Part shown: in pieces, positions 1 through 11,848 of the stretch
How positions within the stretch are numbered: the first letter of the stretch is position 1
How the letters are laid out: each line of letters begins with the position of its first letter
Source of the DNA: Betaproteobacteria bacterium
GTDB taxonomy: Bacteria > Pseudomonadota > Gammaproteobacteria > Burkholderiales > Ferrovaceae
Assembly (NCBI GenBank): GCA_028868905.1
Contig: JAGWTQ010000009.1
Location: forward strand, 1-39,575
DNA length: 39,575 nt
Direction of reading: 5' to 3'
Position numbers and translations under genes: made by a program
The notes under the pieces: generated by a model
Databases searched by the model: none
What the model was told of the DNA's origin: nothing
The model's input: the letters and a program-made list of their open reading frames with translations, nothing else

Positions 1-54
1 CGCCGACAACGCCTGGAAGAACTGGCTGATTTCATCGTTAACCGCCGCAGTTGA
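1..54 (+). CDS. ispA: C-terminal end of farnesyl diphosphate synthase (partial, 5' end outside window)
   Basis: The first frame reads [17 protein letters not shown] and then stops with TGA at 52-54. The pattern L..LADFIV.R at the extreme C-terminus is what short-chain polyprenyl synthases of the IspA family show. The gene lies 14 bases upstream of dxs, a classic ispA-dxs pairing in which IspA uses the C5 units made by the Dxs pathway. Only 17 codons are visible, so the call rests on this short tail plus synteny. The Shine-Dalgarno-like GAAGGG of dxs overlaps its stop codon. Confidence 0.7.
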   Translation, partial: RRQRLEELADFIVNRRS

Positions 55-68
55 AGGGCAAAATTTCC

Positions 69-1955
69 ATGTCACCCACACCGCTGCTCGATCAGATTCA
101 ATGGCCGCACCAGCTGCGCCAACTCGATCGGCGCGAGCTGGACACGCTGGCCAAGGAATTGCGGCAATTCATCGTGGAATCCGTGGCGCACACGGGGGGG
201 CATCTCTCCAGCAACCTGGGAACGATTGAGCTCGCCATTGCGCTTCATTACGTATTCGACACCCCCGATGACCGCCTGGTATGGGACGTGGGGCACCAGA
301 CCTATGCCCACAAGATCCTGACGGGGCGACGCGCCGGCATGAGCCGGTTGCGCATGAAGGGAGGGCTGTCCGGATTTCCGCGGCGTTCCGAAAGCGAATA
401 CGATACATTCGGGACCGCCCATTCCAGCACCTCCATCAGCGCCGCACTCGGCATGGCCACCGCTTTCAAGCGTTCGGACAGCCCTCGGCGGGCCATTGCC
501 GTCATTGGCGACGGCGCCCTCACCGGAGGGATGGCCTTCGAAGCCATGAACAATGCGCGCAACACCGGGGCCAACCTGATCGTCGTCCTCAACGACAACG
601 AAATGTCCATCTCCCACCCCGTAGGGGCCCTGAGCAATCATCTGGCCCGCATCATGTCCGGCCGGGTCTACAACACCATGCGCCGCGGCGGGGAAAAAGT
701 GCTGGGGGTTGCCCCGCCGATCCTGGAATTTGCCAAGCGCTGGGAAGAACACATGAAGGGCATGGTGAACCCTCCCGCCACCCTGTTCGAGGAATTTGGT
801 TTCAACTACATCGGCCCCATCGACGGCCATGACCTCGACACCCTCATTTCAACGCTCAACAACGTGCGCAAGCTCGATGGGCCGCAGTTCCTGCATGTGG
901 TGACACGCAAGGGAAAGGGTTACGAACCTGCCGAAGCGGATCCCATCCTGTACCACGGCGTGACGCCCTTCGACCCCCAGGTGGGCATTCGCCCCAAGGC
1001 AGCCCAAAAACCCACGTACACCCAGGTATTCGGCGACTGGCTGTGCGACATGGCGGAACAGGACGGGCGGCTGTACGGCATAACGCCCGCCATGTGCGAA
1101 GGCTCCGGCCTGGTCCGTTTCTCCAAAGCGTTCCCCGAGCGCTATTTCGACGTGGGCATTGCCGAACAGCATGCCCTCACGTTTGCTGCAGGCCTGGCCT
1201 GCGAAGGCATCAAGCCGGTCGTAGCCATTTACTCCACCTTCCTGCAACGGGCCTATGACCAGCTGATTCATGACATCGCCTTGCAGAACCTGCCCGTGCT
1301 GCTGGCCATCGACCGCGCGGGACTCGTGGGGGCCGATGGCGCCACCCATGCCGGCAGCTTTGACTTGAGCTACCTGCGCTGCCTGCCCAACATGACGGTC
1401 ATGGCGCCAGCGGACGAAAACGAATGCCGGCAGATGCTCTACACCGCGTTCCAGATCAATGGCCCCACGGCGGTCCGCTACCCGCGCGGCAGCGGGCCGG
1501 GGGTACTGCCCCAGAAGGAAATGAGCGCCTTGCCCATCGGCCGGGGCGAAATCCGTCGCCAGGGCCGGTCAGTGGTCTTGCTGGCCTTTGGTGCCCTGCT
1601 TCAGCCCGCCCTGGAAGTCGGCGAACGCCTGAACGCCACCGTGGTCAACATGCGTTTTGTGAAACCACTGGACGAAGCGCTGGTCATAAAGATGGCGCTG
1701 ACCCATGACCTGGTGGTTTCGGTGGAAGAAAACACCATCCTGGGAGGGGCCGGATCCGCTGTCGGCGAGGTGCTATCCCGGGAAAACATTGCGACCCCCC
1801 TGCTGCAACTGGGGCTGCCGGACCGCTTCATAGACCAGGGGGATCCCGCCCAGCTGCTGGCCGATTGCGGACTCGATGCCGCCGGCATCGAGTCCGCCGT
1901 GGAGTCACGCCGGCAGGGCATGGCTTCCCTGCGCACCGGCGCAGCAAATGGCTAA
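69..1955 (+). CDS. dxs: 1-deoxy-D-xylulose-5-phosphate synthase
   Basis: Thiamine-diphosphate enzyme that condenses pyruvate with glyceraldehyde 3-phosphate, the first step of the MEP isoprenoid route; cytosolic. The 628 residues match the usual family length of about 620. Visible motifs are [11 protein letters not shown] near residue 41, the TPP/Mg motif GDGALTGG at about 147-154 continuing to NDNEMS at about 175-180, and the catalytic [14 protein letters not shown] of the second domain; a C-terminal transketolase domain follows. The ORF track opens at a TTG at 51, but the ATG at 69 is preferred because GAAGGG lies 8-12 bases upstream and family proteins begin close to that point. It follows ispA and precedes folE2, so one operon is likely. 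With ispH at 22790 it gives two MEP-pathway genes in this window. Confidence 0.97.
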   Translation: MSPTPLLDQIQWPHQLRQLDRRELDTLAKELRQFIVESVAHTGGHLSSNLGTIELAIALHYVFDTPDDRLVWDVGHQTYAHKILTGRRAGMSRLRMKGGLSGFPRRSESEYDTFGTAHSSTSISAALGMATAFKRSDSPRRAIAVIGDGALTGGMAFEAMNNARNTGANLIVVLNDNEMSISHPVGALSNHLARIMSGRVYNTMRRGGEKVLGVAPPILEFAKRWEEHMKGMVNPPATLFEEFGFNYIGPIDGHDLDTLISTLNNVRKLDGPQFLHVVTRKGKGYEPAEADPILYHGVTPFDPQVGIRPKAAQKPTYTQVFGDWLCDMAEQDGRLYGITPAMCEGSGLVRFSKAFPERYFDVGIAEQHALTFAAGLACEGIKPVVAIYSTFLQRAYDQLIHDIALQNLPVLLAIDRAGLVGADGATHAGSFDLSYLRCLPNMTVMAPADENECRQMLYTAFQINGPTAVRYPRGSGPGVLPQKEMSALPIGRGEIRRQGRSVVLLAFGALLQPALEVGERLNATVVNMRFVKPLDEALVIKMALTHDLVVSVEENTILGGAGSAVGEVLSRENIATPLLQLGLPDRFIDQGDPAQLLADCGLDAAGIESAVESRRQGMASLRTGAANG

Positions 1956-2000
1956 TTTCCGCGTCATCACAGAATACGATTTCACTTCAGGAGCTTTTTC

Positions 2001-2816
2001 ATGAACGCCCGCGACCCCAACCCGATTCCGGACATCCAGTCCACGCCGGACACCCGCCAGATTGCCATCGATCGCGTGGGGATCAAGGGCATCCGCCATC
2101 CCGTCCGCATTTCAGACCGCGAACTCGGTGGAGCCCAAAGCACCATTGCCACGTTCAACATGTACGTTCACCTGCCCCAGCATTTCAAGGGAACGCACAT
2201 GTCGCGTTTCGTGGAAATCCTCAACCGCGAGGAACGGGAGATCTCCGTCAAATCCTTCGGCGCCATCCTGCGCGAAATGGTGGAACGGCTGGAAGCGCCG
2301 GCCGGCCACATTGAAATGAACTTCCCCTATTTCATCAACAAGGCGGCTCCGGTGTCCGGAGTCAAGTCGCTGATCGATTACGATGTCACGTTCATCGGTG
2401 AAATTACCGAGGGCAAGCAATCCTTCACCATGAAGGTGGTCATTCCCGTCACCAGCCTGTGCCCCTGCTCCAAGGAAATTTCGGACTACGGTGCGCACAA
2501 CCAGCGCTCCCACGTGACCATCACGGCACGCATCAACGCCTTTGTGTGGGTTGAGGAGGTCATCCGGATCGCTGAAGAATCAGCCTCCTGCGAATTGTTC
2601 GGACTGCTCAAGCGCCCGGATGAAAAATGGGTGACGGAGCGCGCCTACGACAACCCCAAGTTCGTGGAAGACATCGTGCGGGATGTGGCGCACCGTCTGG
2701 ACCAGGACACGCGCATCGATGCCTATGTGGTGGAATCCGAAAATTTCGAATCCATCCACAACCACTCGGCCTACGCCATGATCGAAAAGGACAAGCGCCG
2801 GGCTCCCGCCCCCTGA
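2001..2816 (+). CDS. folE2: GTP cyclohydrolase FolE2 (type IB)
   Basis: Converts GTP to 7,8-dihydroneopterin triphosphate, the entry step of folate/pterin synthesis. The 271 residues fit the FolE2 (COG1469) family, which is unrelated in sequence to FolE. The conserved block [18 protein letters not shown] at about residues 153-170 carries the catalytic/metal-binding cysteine; a second conserved stretch reads [15 protein letters not shown] near the C-terminus. The start ATG is preceded by CAGGAG at good spacing. The 45-base gap after dxs holds no obvious promoter or Zur-like operator, so co-transcription with dxs is inferred. Family members can work with metals other than zinc, so FolE2 often serves as a zinc-sparing form; whether a FolE also exists lies outside the window. 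Its stop codon touches the glnS stop codon. Confidence 0.95.
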   Translation: MNARDPNPIPDIQSTPDTRQIAIDRVGIKGIRHPVRISDRELGGAQSTIATFNMYVHLPQHFKGTHMSRFVEILNREEREISVKSFGAILREMVERLEAPAGHIEMNFPYFINKAAPVSGVKSLIDYDVTFIGEITEGKQSFTMKVVIPVTSLCPCSKEISDYGAHNQRSHVTITARINAFVWVEEVIRIAEESASCELFGLLKRPDEKWVTERAYDNPKFVEDIVRDVAHRLDQDTRIDAYVVESENFESIHNHSAYAMIEKDKRRAPAP

Positions 2817-4496
2817 TCAGCGGGGCTTTGCCCAGGAATCGCGCAGCGTCACGGCCCGGTTGAACACCGGGCGACCGTCCTGGGAGGCGGCACCGTCCAT
2901 CGAGAAGTAGCCGTTTCGCTCAAACTGGAATTTCTCGCCGTCCCGGGCTTGGGCCAGGGCAGTTTCGATCCTGCAGTCCGGACGCAACTGTACGGAATGG
3001 GGGTTGAGCAACGGCCGGTAGTCCTCGGCGCCGCCTGGGTTGGGGTCACTGAACAGGCGGTCGTAGAGACGGACTTCCGCCTCGCTGGAATGTTCCAGCG
3101 ACAGCCAGTGGATGTTCCCTTTCACTTTGTATGTATCGGCGCCAGGCGTTCCGCTGCGGCTGTCCGGATGGTAAGTGCAGCGCACTTCCGTCACGGCCCC
3201 GGTGTGCGGGTCGGTGGTGAATCCGGTGCATTTGACCACGTAGGCATAACGCAACCGAACTTCTGCGCCGGGCGAAAGGCGGAAAAATCCTTTCACGGGT
3301 TCGGCCATGAAATCTTCACGCTCGATGACGAGTTCGCGCGAAAAAGGGATTGCGCGGCTGCCCCACTCCGATTTCTGGGGATGGTTGGGCACTTCGCACT
3401 GTTCCACCTGCCCTTCCGGATAGTTTTCGATCACCAGGCGCACTGGGTCGAGTACGGCAATGCGACGGATTGCCCGTTCATTGAGGTCGGTTCGCAGACA
3501 GTCTTCCAGCACGCTCACGTCAATCAGGCTGTCCGCCTTCGACACGCCGATGCGATCGCAAAACAAACGGATTGATTCGGGCGTGTATCCTCGTCTGCGC
3601 AAGCCCACCAGCGTTGGCATGCGGGGGTCGTCCCAGCCGCTCACATGCCGCTCCTCCACCAGTTCCAGCAATTTGCGCTTGCTCATCACGGTGTATGTGA
3701 GATTGAGGCGCGCAAACTCGTACTGGTGGGGCTGCCCGGGGACCGGGGTATTTCCCACCACCCAGTCGTAGAGGGGGCGGTGGTCTTCGAACTCGAGGGT
3801 GCAAATGGAATGCGTGATGCGCTCTTCCGCATCGGAAATGGCATGCGCATAATCGTACATGGGGTAGATGCACCAGGCCGTCCCGGTCCTCCAGTGCGGT
3901 ACGTGGCGAATCCGGTAAATGGCAGGGTCGCGCAAGTTGAGATTGGGCGAAGCCATGTCGATCTTCAGGCGCAGCACATAGGCGCCATCCCCAAACTCAC
4001 CGGCCCGCATGCGACGGAACAGGTCCAGGCTTTCCTCCGCAGGCCGGTCGCGCCACGGGCTGTTTTTTCCGGCCTCGGTGAGGTTACCGCGGTAAGCCCT
4101 GATTTCCTCGGCGCTCAGGCCATCCACATAGGCTTTTCCGGCCTTGATGAGACCTTCGGCATACTGGTAGCAGCGCTCGAAATAGTCGGAAGCGTAGTAC
4201 AGGTGAGACCCCCAGTCGAAGCCCAGCCAGTGCACGGTGTCCAGAATGGAGTCGGCGTATTCGGTGTCCTCTTTGGCCGGGTTCGTGTCGTCGAAACGCA
4301 TGTGACACACGCCGCCAAAATCCCGGGCAATGCCGAAATTGAGGCAGATGGACTTGGCATGGCCTATATGCAGGTAGCCGTTGGGTTCCGGCGGAAAGCG
4401 CGTGGCAATCCGGCCGCCGGTTTTTCCGCTGGCAAGGTCCTCTGAAACGATGTTACGGATGAAATTGGTGGCAGGAGCGGGCGTAGGATTGGACAT
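2817..4496 (-). CDS. glnS: Glutaminyl-tRNA synthetase
   Basis: Class I aminoacyl-tRNA synthetase that charges tRNA-Gln with glutamine in the cytosol. The 559 residues are close to the E. coli enzyme (about 554). The Rossmann-fold signature RFPPEPNGYLHIGH is at residues 33-46 and the second ATP-binding signature VMSKR, the GlnRS version of KMSKS, at 270-274; the C-terminal anticodon-binding beta-barrels follow. Presence of GlnRS implies direct charging for Gln, typical of gamma- and betaproteobacteria. The gene stands alone on the minus strand, convergent with folE2 and divergent from the HAD gene. The start ATG encodes MSNPTPAPATNFIRNIV, a normal beginning for the family. Confidence 0.97.
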   Translation of the reverse strand: MSNPTPAPATNFIRNIVSEDLASGKTGGRIATRFPPEPNGYLHIGHAKSICLNFGIARDFGGVCHMRFDDTNPAKEDTEYADSILDTVHWLGFDWGSHLYYASDYFERCYQYAEGLIKAGKAYVDGLSAEEIRAYRGNLTEAGKNSPWRDRPAEESLDLFRRMRAGEFGDGAYVLRLKIDMASPNLNLRDPAIYRIRHVPHWRTGTAWCIYPMYDYAHAISDAEERITHSICTLEFEDHRPLYDWVVGNTPVPGQPHQYEFARLNLTYTVMSKRKLLELVEERHVSGWDDPRMPTLVGLRRRGYTPESIRLFCDRIGVSKADSLIDVSVLEDCLRTDLNERAIRRIAVLDPVRLVIENYPEGQVEQCEVPNHPQKSEWGSRAIPFSRELVIEREDFMAEPVKGFFRLSPGAEVRLRYAYVVKCTGFTTDPHTGAVTEVRCTYHPDSRSGTPGADTYKVKGNIHWLSLEHSSEAEVRLYDRLFSDPNPGGAEDYRPLLNPHSVQLRPDCRIETALAQARDGEKFQFERNGYFSMDGAASQDGRPVFNRAVTLRDSWAKPR

Positions 4497-4602
4497 GAGA
4501 CTGGCAGTTTAAGAACGGGCATAGGTCAAGCGGACACTCTACATCAAGCAGGGGTTGCCGCCAATCCGTTAAAATGCCTGAAAGCACATCGGAAGCCGCG
4601 CT
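4497..4602. promoter_or_regulatory. Divergent intergenic region between glnS and the HAD-phosphatase operon
   Basis: The 106-base gap must hold promoters for both directions. On the plus strand a TAAAAT at 4570-4575 resembles a -10 box but no good -35 sits 16-18 bases upstream. On the minus strand TTGATG followed 18 bases later by TATGCC is a weak candidate for glnS. Neither is convincing, and no terminator-like hairpin was seen. Confidence 0.3.
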
Positions 4603-5481
4603 ATGGCCAAGGCCCCATTTTTCCAGAACACCATTGCCATTGTTTACGATTTCGACGGTACGCTGTCCCCCCAGCCCATGCAGGAATATACCGTCCTGCC
4701 CAAGCTGGGCATTCGCCCCAGGGATTTCTGGAACCAGGTCGAACGGGAGTCCGAAGAGACCGTCTCGGAAAAAATGCTGGTCTACATGCGGCTGCTGCTG
4801 GAAGAAGCCCATGCGCGCAAAGTGAACATCAGCCGCAGCGATTTCCAGGCCATGGGCAAGCACATCCCTTACTTCCCGGGCGTGGAAGGCTGGTTCCGGC
4901 GCATCAATACCTATGTCCGCCAACGGGGCCGGGGACAATGCCACATTCGCCACTACATCGTCTCGGCCGGAATGAAAGAGATCCTGGAAGGCATTTCCAT
5001 TCGCCCGTACTTCCAGCAAATCTACGCCTCCGAATACCATTTCAACTTCCAGGGCATCGCCACGTTTCCCAAACTGCTCATCACGGACACCACCAAGACC
5101 CAGTACCTGTTCCGGGTCAACAAGGGCAAGGAAACCCTGGGGGAGTCCATCAACGAGCATATGCCGGAACATGAACGGCCCATTCCATTCCAGAACATCA
5201 TCTACATCGGAGACGGCATGACCGATGTCCCCAGCATGGCCCTGACCAAGAAAAGCGGAGGGCATACCATCGCCGTTTACCCGGCCCGCAACCGGAACGA
5301 CCGTGAAACGTGCGTCAAGCTGCTCTCCGCCAATCGCGTGGATTTCATCGCCCCGGCCGACTACCGCTCTGAAAGCAAGCTCTCCTCGCGCGTGAAACTG
5401 CTGCTGGATGCCATCATCACGGACATTGCCTACCGCCAGGAAGTCGCCTCCTGCAGAACGGAGCACCGCCTGATCCGATGA
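4603..5481 (+). CDS. HAD-superfamily phosphatase (haloacid dehalogenase-like hydrolase)
   Basis: A 292-residue cytosolic protein with the HAD motifs in order: DFDGT at residues 16-20 (nucleophile Asp and general acid Asp), IVSAG near 119-123 (motif II Ser), lysines around 174-176 (motif III) and GDGMTD at 203-208 (motif IV acidic pair). The long insert between motifs I and II is a cap of the phosphoserine-phosphatase/nucleotidase kind. The substrate cannot be read from sequence. The start is supported by GGAAG upstream of the ATG. It overlaps birA by four bases (ATGA), so the two are probably translationally coupled. Catalysis on a small phosphorylated metabolite is inferred from the family. 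Confidence 0.85.
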   Translation: MAKAPFFQNTIAIVYDFDGTLSPQPMQEYTVLPKLGIRPRDFWNQVERESEETVSEKMLVYMRLLLEEAHARKVNISRSDFQAMGKHIPYFPGVEGWFRRINTYVRQRGRGQCHIRHYIVSAGMKEILEGISIRPYFQQIYASEYHFNFQGIATFPKLLITDTTKTQYLFRVNKGKETLGESINEHMPEHERPIPFQNIIYIGDGMTDVPSMALTKKSGGHTIAVYPARNRNDRETCVKLLSANRVDFIAPADYRSESKLSSRVKLLLDAIITDIAYRQEVASCRTEHRLIR

Positions 5482-6278
5482 GCCTGCCCGATCTCAATGA
5501 GGATGCCGTGCGCTCCGGCCTGGGCCCTGAAAAGGAGACCCTGCACCTGGTGATCGCGGAAACCGTGGATTCCACCAACGAGCGACTTCTTCACCTGGCA
5601 GCGGAAGGCATGCCCGGTGGTTACTGCCTGGTCGCCCTGACCCAGACAGCCGGACGGGGAAGACAGGGAAATCGCTGGCTTTCGGACAGCCACGGATCGC
5701 TGACGTTTTCCCTGCTTTGGCGTTTTGACCACCGCACCCTGCCTCAGTTGAGCGGCCTTTCCCTGGCGGTATCGCTTGCGCTGGCCCGGGGACTCGACGA
5801 CATCGGCATCGACGGCCTCGCGCTGAAATGGCCCAACGATCTGCAGCGCCATGGCCGGAAGATCGCAGGCATCCTGGTGGAAACGGCGGAAACCGCCGCC
5901 ACGGGCGCAGCGGCCGTCATCGGCATCGGATTGAATGTGCGGCTTGATGAGCTGCTGGCCGACAGCCTGCCAAATCCGGCCTATGACCTGCGGGATGAAC
6001 AGGGCCGCACGCCATCCCGCAGCGACGTCCTGGCCGCGATTCTGCGCCACCTGCCTCCGGTGCTCCGGCAATTTGATGCCGAGGGGTTTATTCCATTCCA
6101 GGCGGAGTGGCTGTCCCGCAGCGCACACCGCGAACGCACCATCCGGATCACGCTGCCGGATCGCCGCGTCGAAACGGGAATCTGTGCCGGCCTGACCGGC
6201 GAAGGAGCCCTGCTCCTGAAACAAGGCGAGCGGATCACGCCCTTCCTCGCAGGCGACGTGTCGCTGCGCCTCAACTGA
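5478..6278 (+). CDS. birA: Biotin-[acetyl-CoA carboxylase] ligase, monofunctional
   Basis: Activates biotin to biotinyl-AMP and transfers it to the carrier protein of acetyl-CoA carboxylase. At 266 residues it lacks the N-terminal winged-helix domain of the 321-residue E. coli BirA, so it should not act as a biotin-operon repressor. Catalytic signatures are DSTN near 31-34, the adenylate-binding GRGRQGNRW at 59-67, KWPNDL at 117-122 and GRKIAGILVE at 126-135, where the lysine contacts biotinyl-AMP; a short C-terminal SH3-like domain follows. It overlaps the HAD gene by ATGA and coaX by one base (TGATG). A birA-coaX pair is common in proteobacteria. Confidence 0.95.
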   Translation: MSLPDLNEDAVRSGLGPEKETLHLVIAETVDSTNERLLHLAAEGMPGGYCLVALTQTAGRGRQGNRWLSDSHGSLTFSLLWRFDHRTLPQLSGLSLAVSLALARGLDDIGIDGLALKWPNDLQRHGRKIAGILVETAETAATGAAAVIGIGLNVRLDELLADSLPNPAYDLRDEQGRTPSRSDVLAAILRHLPPVLRQFDAEGFIPFQAEWLSRSAHRERTIRITLPDRRVETGICAGLTGEGALLLKQGERITPFLAGDVSLRLN

Positions 6279-7003
6279 TGCGCCTCGCACTCGACATCGG
6301 CAACAGCCGCATCAAGTGGGGACTGCGCCAGAACCACCGATGGCATTCCCAGGGTGCCCTGCCGACGATCGAATGGCCGCGGATTGAAGCGCTGTTGCAC
6401 GACCATCAGGAAGTGACCGAAGTGTGGGCATGCCACGTGGCCGAAGCGTCCGTCGCTGCCGGCATTGAAGCGGCCTGCGCCGCGGCGCAGATCCCGTTGC
6501 GCTGGGTCGAGTCGGCCTCCTCTGCCGGGGGCATCGTCAACCGTTACGACAAACCCGGGCAGCTGGGAACGGACCGGTGGGTGGCCCTCATCGGCGCCCG
6601 CGCCCGGACAACCCATCCGGTCATTGTCGTCAATGCCGGCACCGCCACCACCATCGATGCCCTGAGCAGCACGGGAGAGTTTCTGGGGGGCATGATTCTG
6701 CCCGGATTGACCCTGATGCGGCAGGCCTTGCACCGTGGAACCGCTGCGCTGCCTTCAGAACCTTCCGGATGCTTCGCGCCCTTTCCCCGCAACACCGCCG
6801 ACGCGATCGTCACCGGCTCCATTGCGGCCACTGTCGGCGCCATCGAGTCCCTGGCACAAACCCTGACCGCTCACGAATCATCGGAAGTGTACCGCCTGCT
6901 CAGCGGCGGCCATGCGGAAACGTTGCAGCCTCATGTGAAAATGCCGACGGAGCGGGTGACTTATCTGGTTCTGGAAGGGCTGGCGCGACTGATGGAAAGC
7001 TGA
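6278..7003 (+). CDS. coaX: Type III pantothenate kinase
   Basis: ATP-dependent phosphorylation of pantothenate, the first committed step of coenzyme A synthesis. The true start is the ATG at 6278, whose A is the last base of the birA stop; the ORF track extends the frame far upstream to 6107 inside birA. The resulting 241-residue protein begins MRLALDIGNSRIKWG, the phosphate-binding motif of the acetate/sugar kinase-like fold, and contains GTDRW at 98-102 and NAGTATTID at 119-127, both diagnostic of CoaX. Type III enzymes are insensitive to CoA feedback and typically need a monovalent cation. It ends one base before the stop of the convergent hldC gene. Confidence 0.95.
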   Translation: MRLALDIGNSRIKWGLRQNHRWHSQGALPTIEWPRIEALLHDHQEVTEVWACHVAEASVAAGIEAACAAAQIPLRWVESASSAGGIVNRYDKPGQLGTDRWVALIGARARTTHPVIVVNAGTATTIDALSSTGEFLGGMILPGLTLMRQALHRGTAALPSEPSGCFAPFPRNTADAIVTGSIAATVGAIESLAQTLTAHESSEVYRLLSGGHAETLQPHVKMPTERVTYLVLEGLARLMES

Positions 7004-7004
7004 A

Positions 7005-7496
7005 TCAAAGACGGATGCGCTGGAGCAAAGCCGTGGTGGAACGTTCGTGCTCGAAAGGGATGGAGTACACGCGCCCTCCTCGGGCCAGCACTTCGGCCGC
7101 ACCCACGATCTGTTCAACGGGCCAGTCGCCCCCTTTCACCAGCACGTCGGGTCGACATTCCAGGATACGTTGCAACGGCGTGTCTTCCTCAAACCAGGTC
7201 ACCGCATCCACGCTGCCCAGGGCTGCGAGCACGGCCATTCGATCAGCCAATACATTGATGGGGCGGTCGGCACCTTTTCCCAGGCGCCGTACCGAATCAT
7301 CCGAGTTGACGGCAACCACGAGGGCCGCCCCCAGTGAACGCGCCTGGGCCAGATAAGTCACGTGGCCCCGGTGCAGAATATCGAACACCCCGTTGGTAAA
7401 CACGAGCGGACGTGGCAATTCCCGGAACCGTTCCAGCCATTGGCCCGGTGAGGCGATTTTGCGTTCGAAATCCGGCGCCGGAAAAGCTTGGGGCAT
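7005..7496 (-). CDS. hldC: D-glycero-beta-D-manno-heptose 1-phosphate adenylyltransferase (RfaE2/HldC)
   Basis: Nucleotidyltransferase that makes ADP-heptose from heptose 1-phosphate for the inner core of lipopolysaccharide. The 163-residue protein corresponds to the C-terminal half of the bifunctional E. coli HldE, so the kinase must be a separate gene outside the window. The cytidylyltransferase-like signature FTNGVFDILHRGHV lies at 33-46 with HRGH at 42-45, and the distal ERSTTALLQRI carries the second nucleotide-binding (S/T)T..L/I motif. It lies 8 bases downstream of the BON lipoprotein gene and three genes after yraN. The nearby GmhA-like isomerase would provide an earlier step of the same pathway. 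Some databases call it rfaE2. Confidence 0.93.
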   Translation of the reverse strand: MPQAFPAPDFERKIASPGQWLERFRELPRPLVFTNGVFDILHRGHVTYLAQARSLGAALVVAVNSDDSVRRLGKGADRPINVLADRMAVLAALGSVDAVTWFEEDTPLQRILECRPDVLVKGGDWPVEQIVGAAEVLARGGRVYSIPFEHERSTTALLQRIRL

Positions 7497-7504
7497 GACC
7501 GCCC

Positions 7505-8826
<1,322 letters not shown>

Positions 8827-8854
8827 TCAGATGGGCCGCCCATGGGAAAAACGG

Positions 8855-9259
8855 TCACAGGCAGAAGATGTCGCGCAGCCATTCCAGTGTTTCTCCTGCC
8901 TCGCCCTCGATGAGTATGGCGTCAAAACGGCAGGCAAGGGTAACTCTGAATACCGCCAAGTAATGGCGGGCTGCCGCCGCCAGTCGCCGCTGCTTGCGGA
9001 CATCGATGCTTTCGGCAGCCCCTCCGAACCGCTTTCCGGAACGCCATCGCACTTCCACGAAAACCAGCGTATCCCGGTCGCGCGCCACAAGGTCCACTTC
9101 GCCCTGCCTGCAGCGGTAATTGCGCGCGATGATGCGCAGCCCGCGTTGTTCCAGGAACCAGGCAGCCAGGCCTTCCCCTTGTCGTCCCCGCTGCAGGGAC
9201 TGCGATCCCGAATGCTTGCCTAAGCTGCCTCGCCGCTCGAAAATGCCTTCATCTTTCAC
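8855..9259 (-). CDS. yraN: YraN family (UPF0102) predicted nuclease-fold protein
   Basis: 134 residues. The core GEVDLVARDRDTLVFVEVRWRSG near 53-75 is the YraN signature and resembles a PD-(D/E)XK nuclease active site (E..D...E.x.R/K). The family has no settled biochemical role. About 20 residues precede the usual start of homology (RGRQGEGLAAWFLEQRG), so the true start could lie further in, though no internal ATG is available there. First gene of a minus-strand run with gmhA, dolP and hldC; divergent from rsmI with only 14 bases between the starts. In E. coli, yraN sits beside lpoA (yraM), which is absent here. Confidence 0.85.
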   Translation of the reverse strand: MKDEGIFERRGSLGKHSGSQSLQRGRQGEGLAAWFLEQRGLRIIARNYRCRQGEVDLVARDRDTLVFVEVRWRSGKRFGGAAESIDVRKQRRLAAAARHYLAVFRVTLACRFDAILIEGEAGETLEWLRDIFCL

Positions 9260-9273
9260 GTTGGGGTCTCACC

Positions 9274-10122
9274 ATGTCGCAGCCTGCCGGTACTTTGTAT
9301 GTCATCGCCACCCCCATTGGAAATCGTGACGACATTTCCGCACGGGCCCTGAAAACGCTGGGGGAGGTGGACCTCATTGCGGCCGAGGACACCCGTAACT
9401 CCGGTTCCCTGATGGCGCATTTCGGCATTCACACCCCTTTGGCGGCCTTGCATGAACATAATGAGCGAAGCGCCTCGCGGGGTCTGCTCGAAAAACTCGA
9501 ATCCGGGCTGTCTGTCGGCCTGATTTCGGACGCAGGCACCCCGGGCATCAGCGATCCGGGCGCGCTGCTGGTGGATGCAGCACTTGCGGCCGGCGTTCGC
9601 GTGGTCCCGATTCCTGGGCCGAGCGCCTTGACGGCCCTGCTGTCCGTCGCCGGCTTTGCAGCAGGACCCACATTGTTTTACGGTTTTTTGCCACCCAGAA
9701 ACGGCCCGCGCGAGCGTACCCTGGAAAAGTTGCGAACGCTGCAAGCCACCCTGGTGTTCTACGAGGCGCCGCACCGCATCGAAGCCTGCATGGAAGCGCT
9801 GGCCCGCGTGCTGGGCGCTGAACGGCAAGTGGTGATCGGTCGGGAACTCACGAAACTGTTTGAGACGGTGCACCGGACCACGTTGGCCGGAGCGCTGGGG
9901 TGGCTTGCCGCAGATCCCAACCACCGCCGCGGGGAATTTGTCCTGGCCGTGGAAGGCGCACCTGCCGATGACAGCCCCGACCCGTCATCCTGCGACAGGC
10001 TTCTGAAGGCTCTTCTGGAAAAACTTAGCGTGGGAGACGCCGTTCGGGTGGCCGTGGAAGCCACCGGACTGGGCCGGAAACTCCTGTACGAACGCGCTCT
10101 GGTTCTGTCGGAGCGGCGCTAG
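9274..10122 (+). CDS. rsmI: 16S rRNA (cytidine1402-2'-O)-methyltransferase
   Basis: SAM-dependent enzyme that 2'-O-methylates C1402 in the decoding centre of 16S rRNA. The 282 residues match the family. Landmarks of the tetrapyrrole-methylase fold are [12 protein letters not shown] at 6-17, AAEDTRNSG near 36-44, [14 protein letters not shown] near 83-96 and VPIPGPSAL near 110-118, followed by the substrate-side FYEAPHRI. Its position, divergent from the yraN-gmhA-dolP group, is the same as in enterobacteria. The 3' end overlaps the convergent yajQ by four bases: the sequence CTAG supplies a TAG stop on both strands. Confidence 0.96.
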   Translation: MSQPAGTLYVIATPIGNRDDISARALKTLGEVDLIAAEDTRNSGSLMAHFGIHTPLAALHEHNERSASRGLLEKLESGLSVGLISDAGTPGISDPGALLVDAALAAGVRVVPIPGPSALTALLSVAGFAAGPTLFYGFLPPRNGPRERTLEKLRTLQATLVFYEAPHRIEACMEALARVLGAERQVVIGRELTKLFETVHRTTLAGALGWLAADPNHRRGEFVLAVEGAPADDSPDPSSCDRLLKALLEKLSVGDAVRVAVEATGLGRKLLYERALVLSERR

Positions 10123-10604
10123 TCGCGGAAATTGTTGAACTGGAGCGGCAGCCCCAGATCGCTGGATTTGATAAGGGCAATCGCTTCCTGCAAGGCATCC
10201 CGTTTGGCGCCGCTCACGCGCACGGCCGTTCCCTGGATGCTTCCCTGCACTTTCAGCTTGCTGTCTTTCAGCAGCTTCACGATTTTTTTGGCGATTTCGG
10301 TTTCGACACCCACTTTCACGGTCACCAGCTGCTTGACCTTCCCGCCGCTGATGGTCTCCTCGGGCTTGACATCGAGGGCCCGGATATCGATCCCCCGCTT
10401 GACCAGTTTGAGGTTGAGGATTTCCTTGACCTGTTCCAGCTTGAAGGGGTCGTCGGCAAACACCGTGAGGGCATATTCATTCTGCTCCACCCTTGCATCG
10501 GAGCCTTTGAAGTCAAAGCGGGCACTCACTTCACGGTTGACTTGCTCCACCGCGTTGCGCACTTCCTGCTTGTCCACTTCCGAAACCACGTCAAATGAAG
10601 GCAT
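10119..10604 (-). CDS. yajQ: YajQ family nucleotide-binding protein (UPF0234)
   Basis: 161 residues, near-identical in layout to the YajQ family: [21 protein letters not shown] at the start, FDFKGSDA near 31-38 and a C-terminal [10 protein letters not shown]. The fold is two ferredoxin-like domains; members have been reported to bind nucleotides, and some c-di-GMP, acting as effectors with a transcription factor. A strong GGAGGGGG ribosome site lies in the 12-base gap after argG, so translation from the arg transcript is likely. If it does sense c-di-GMP, it would be a second c-di-GMP-related gene in the window beside the HD-GYP protein; that link is inference. Confidence 0.93.
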   Translation of the reverse strand: MPSFDVVSEVDKQEVRNAVEQVNREVSARFDFKGSDARVEQNEYALTVFADDPFKLEQVKEILNLKLVKRGIDIRALDVKPEETISGGKVKQLVTVKVGVETEIAKKIVKLLKDSKLKVQGSIQGTAVRVSGAKRDALQEAIALIKSSDLGLPLQFNNFRD

Positions 10605-10616
10605 GCCCCCTCCCGG

Positions 10617-11834
<1,218 letters not shown>

Positions 11835-11848
11835 GAATCCTCGATTCC

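Noticed and set aside
1956-2000. Zur-type operator or promoter before folE2
   Set aside because: The 45-base gap has no palindrome of that kind and no -35/-10 pair, so read-through from dxs is the simpler view.
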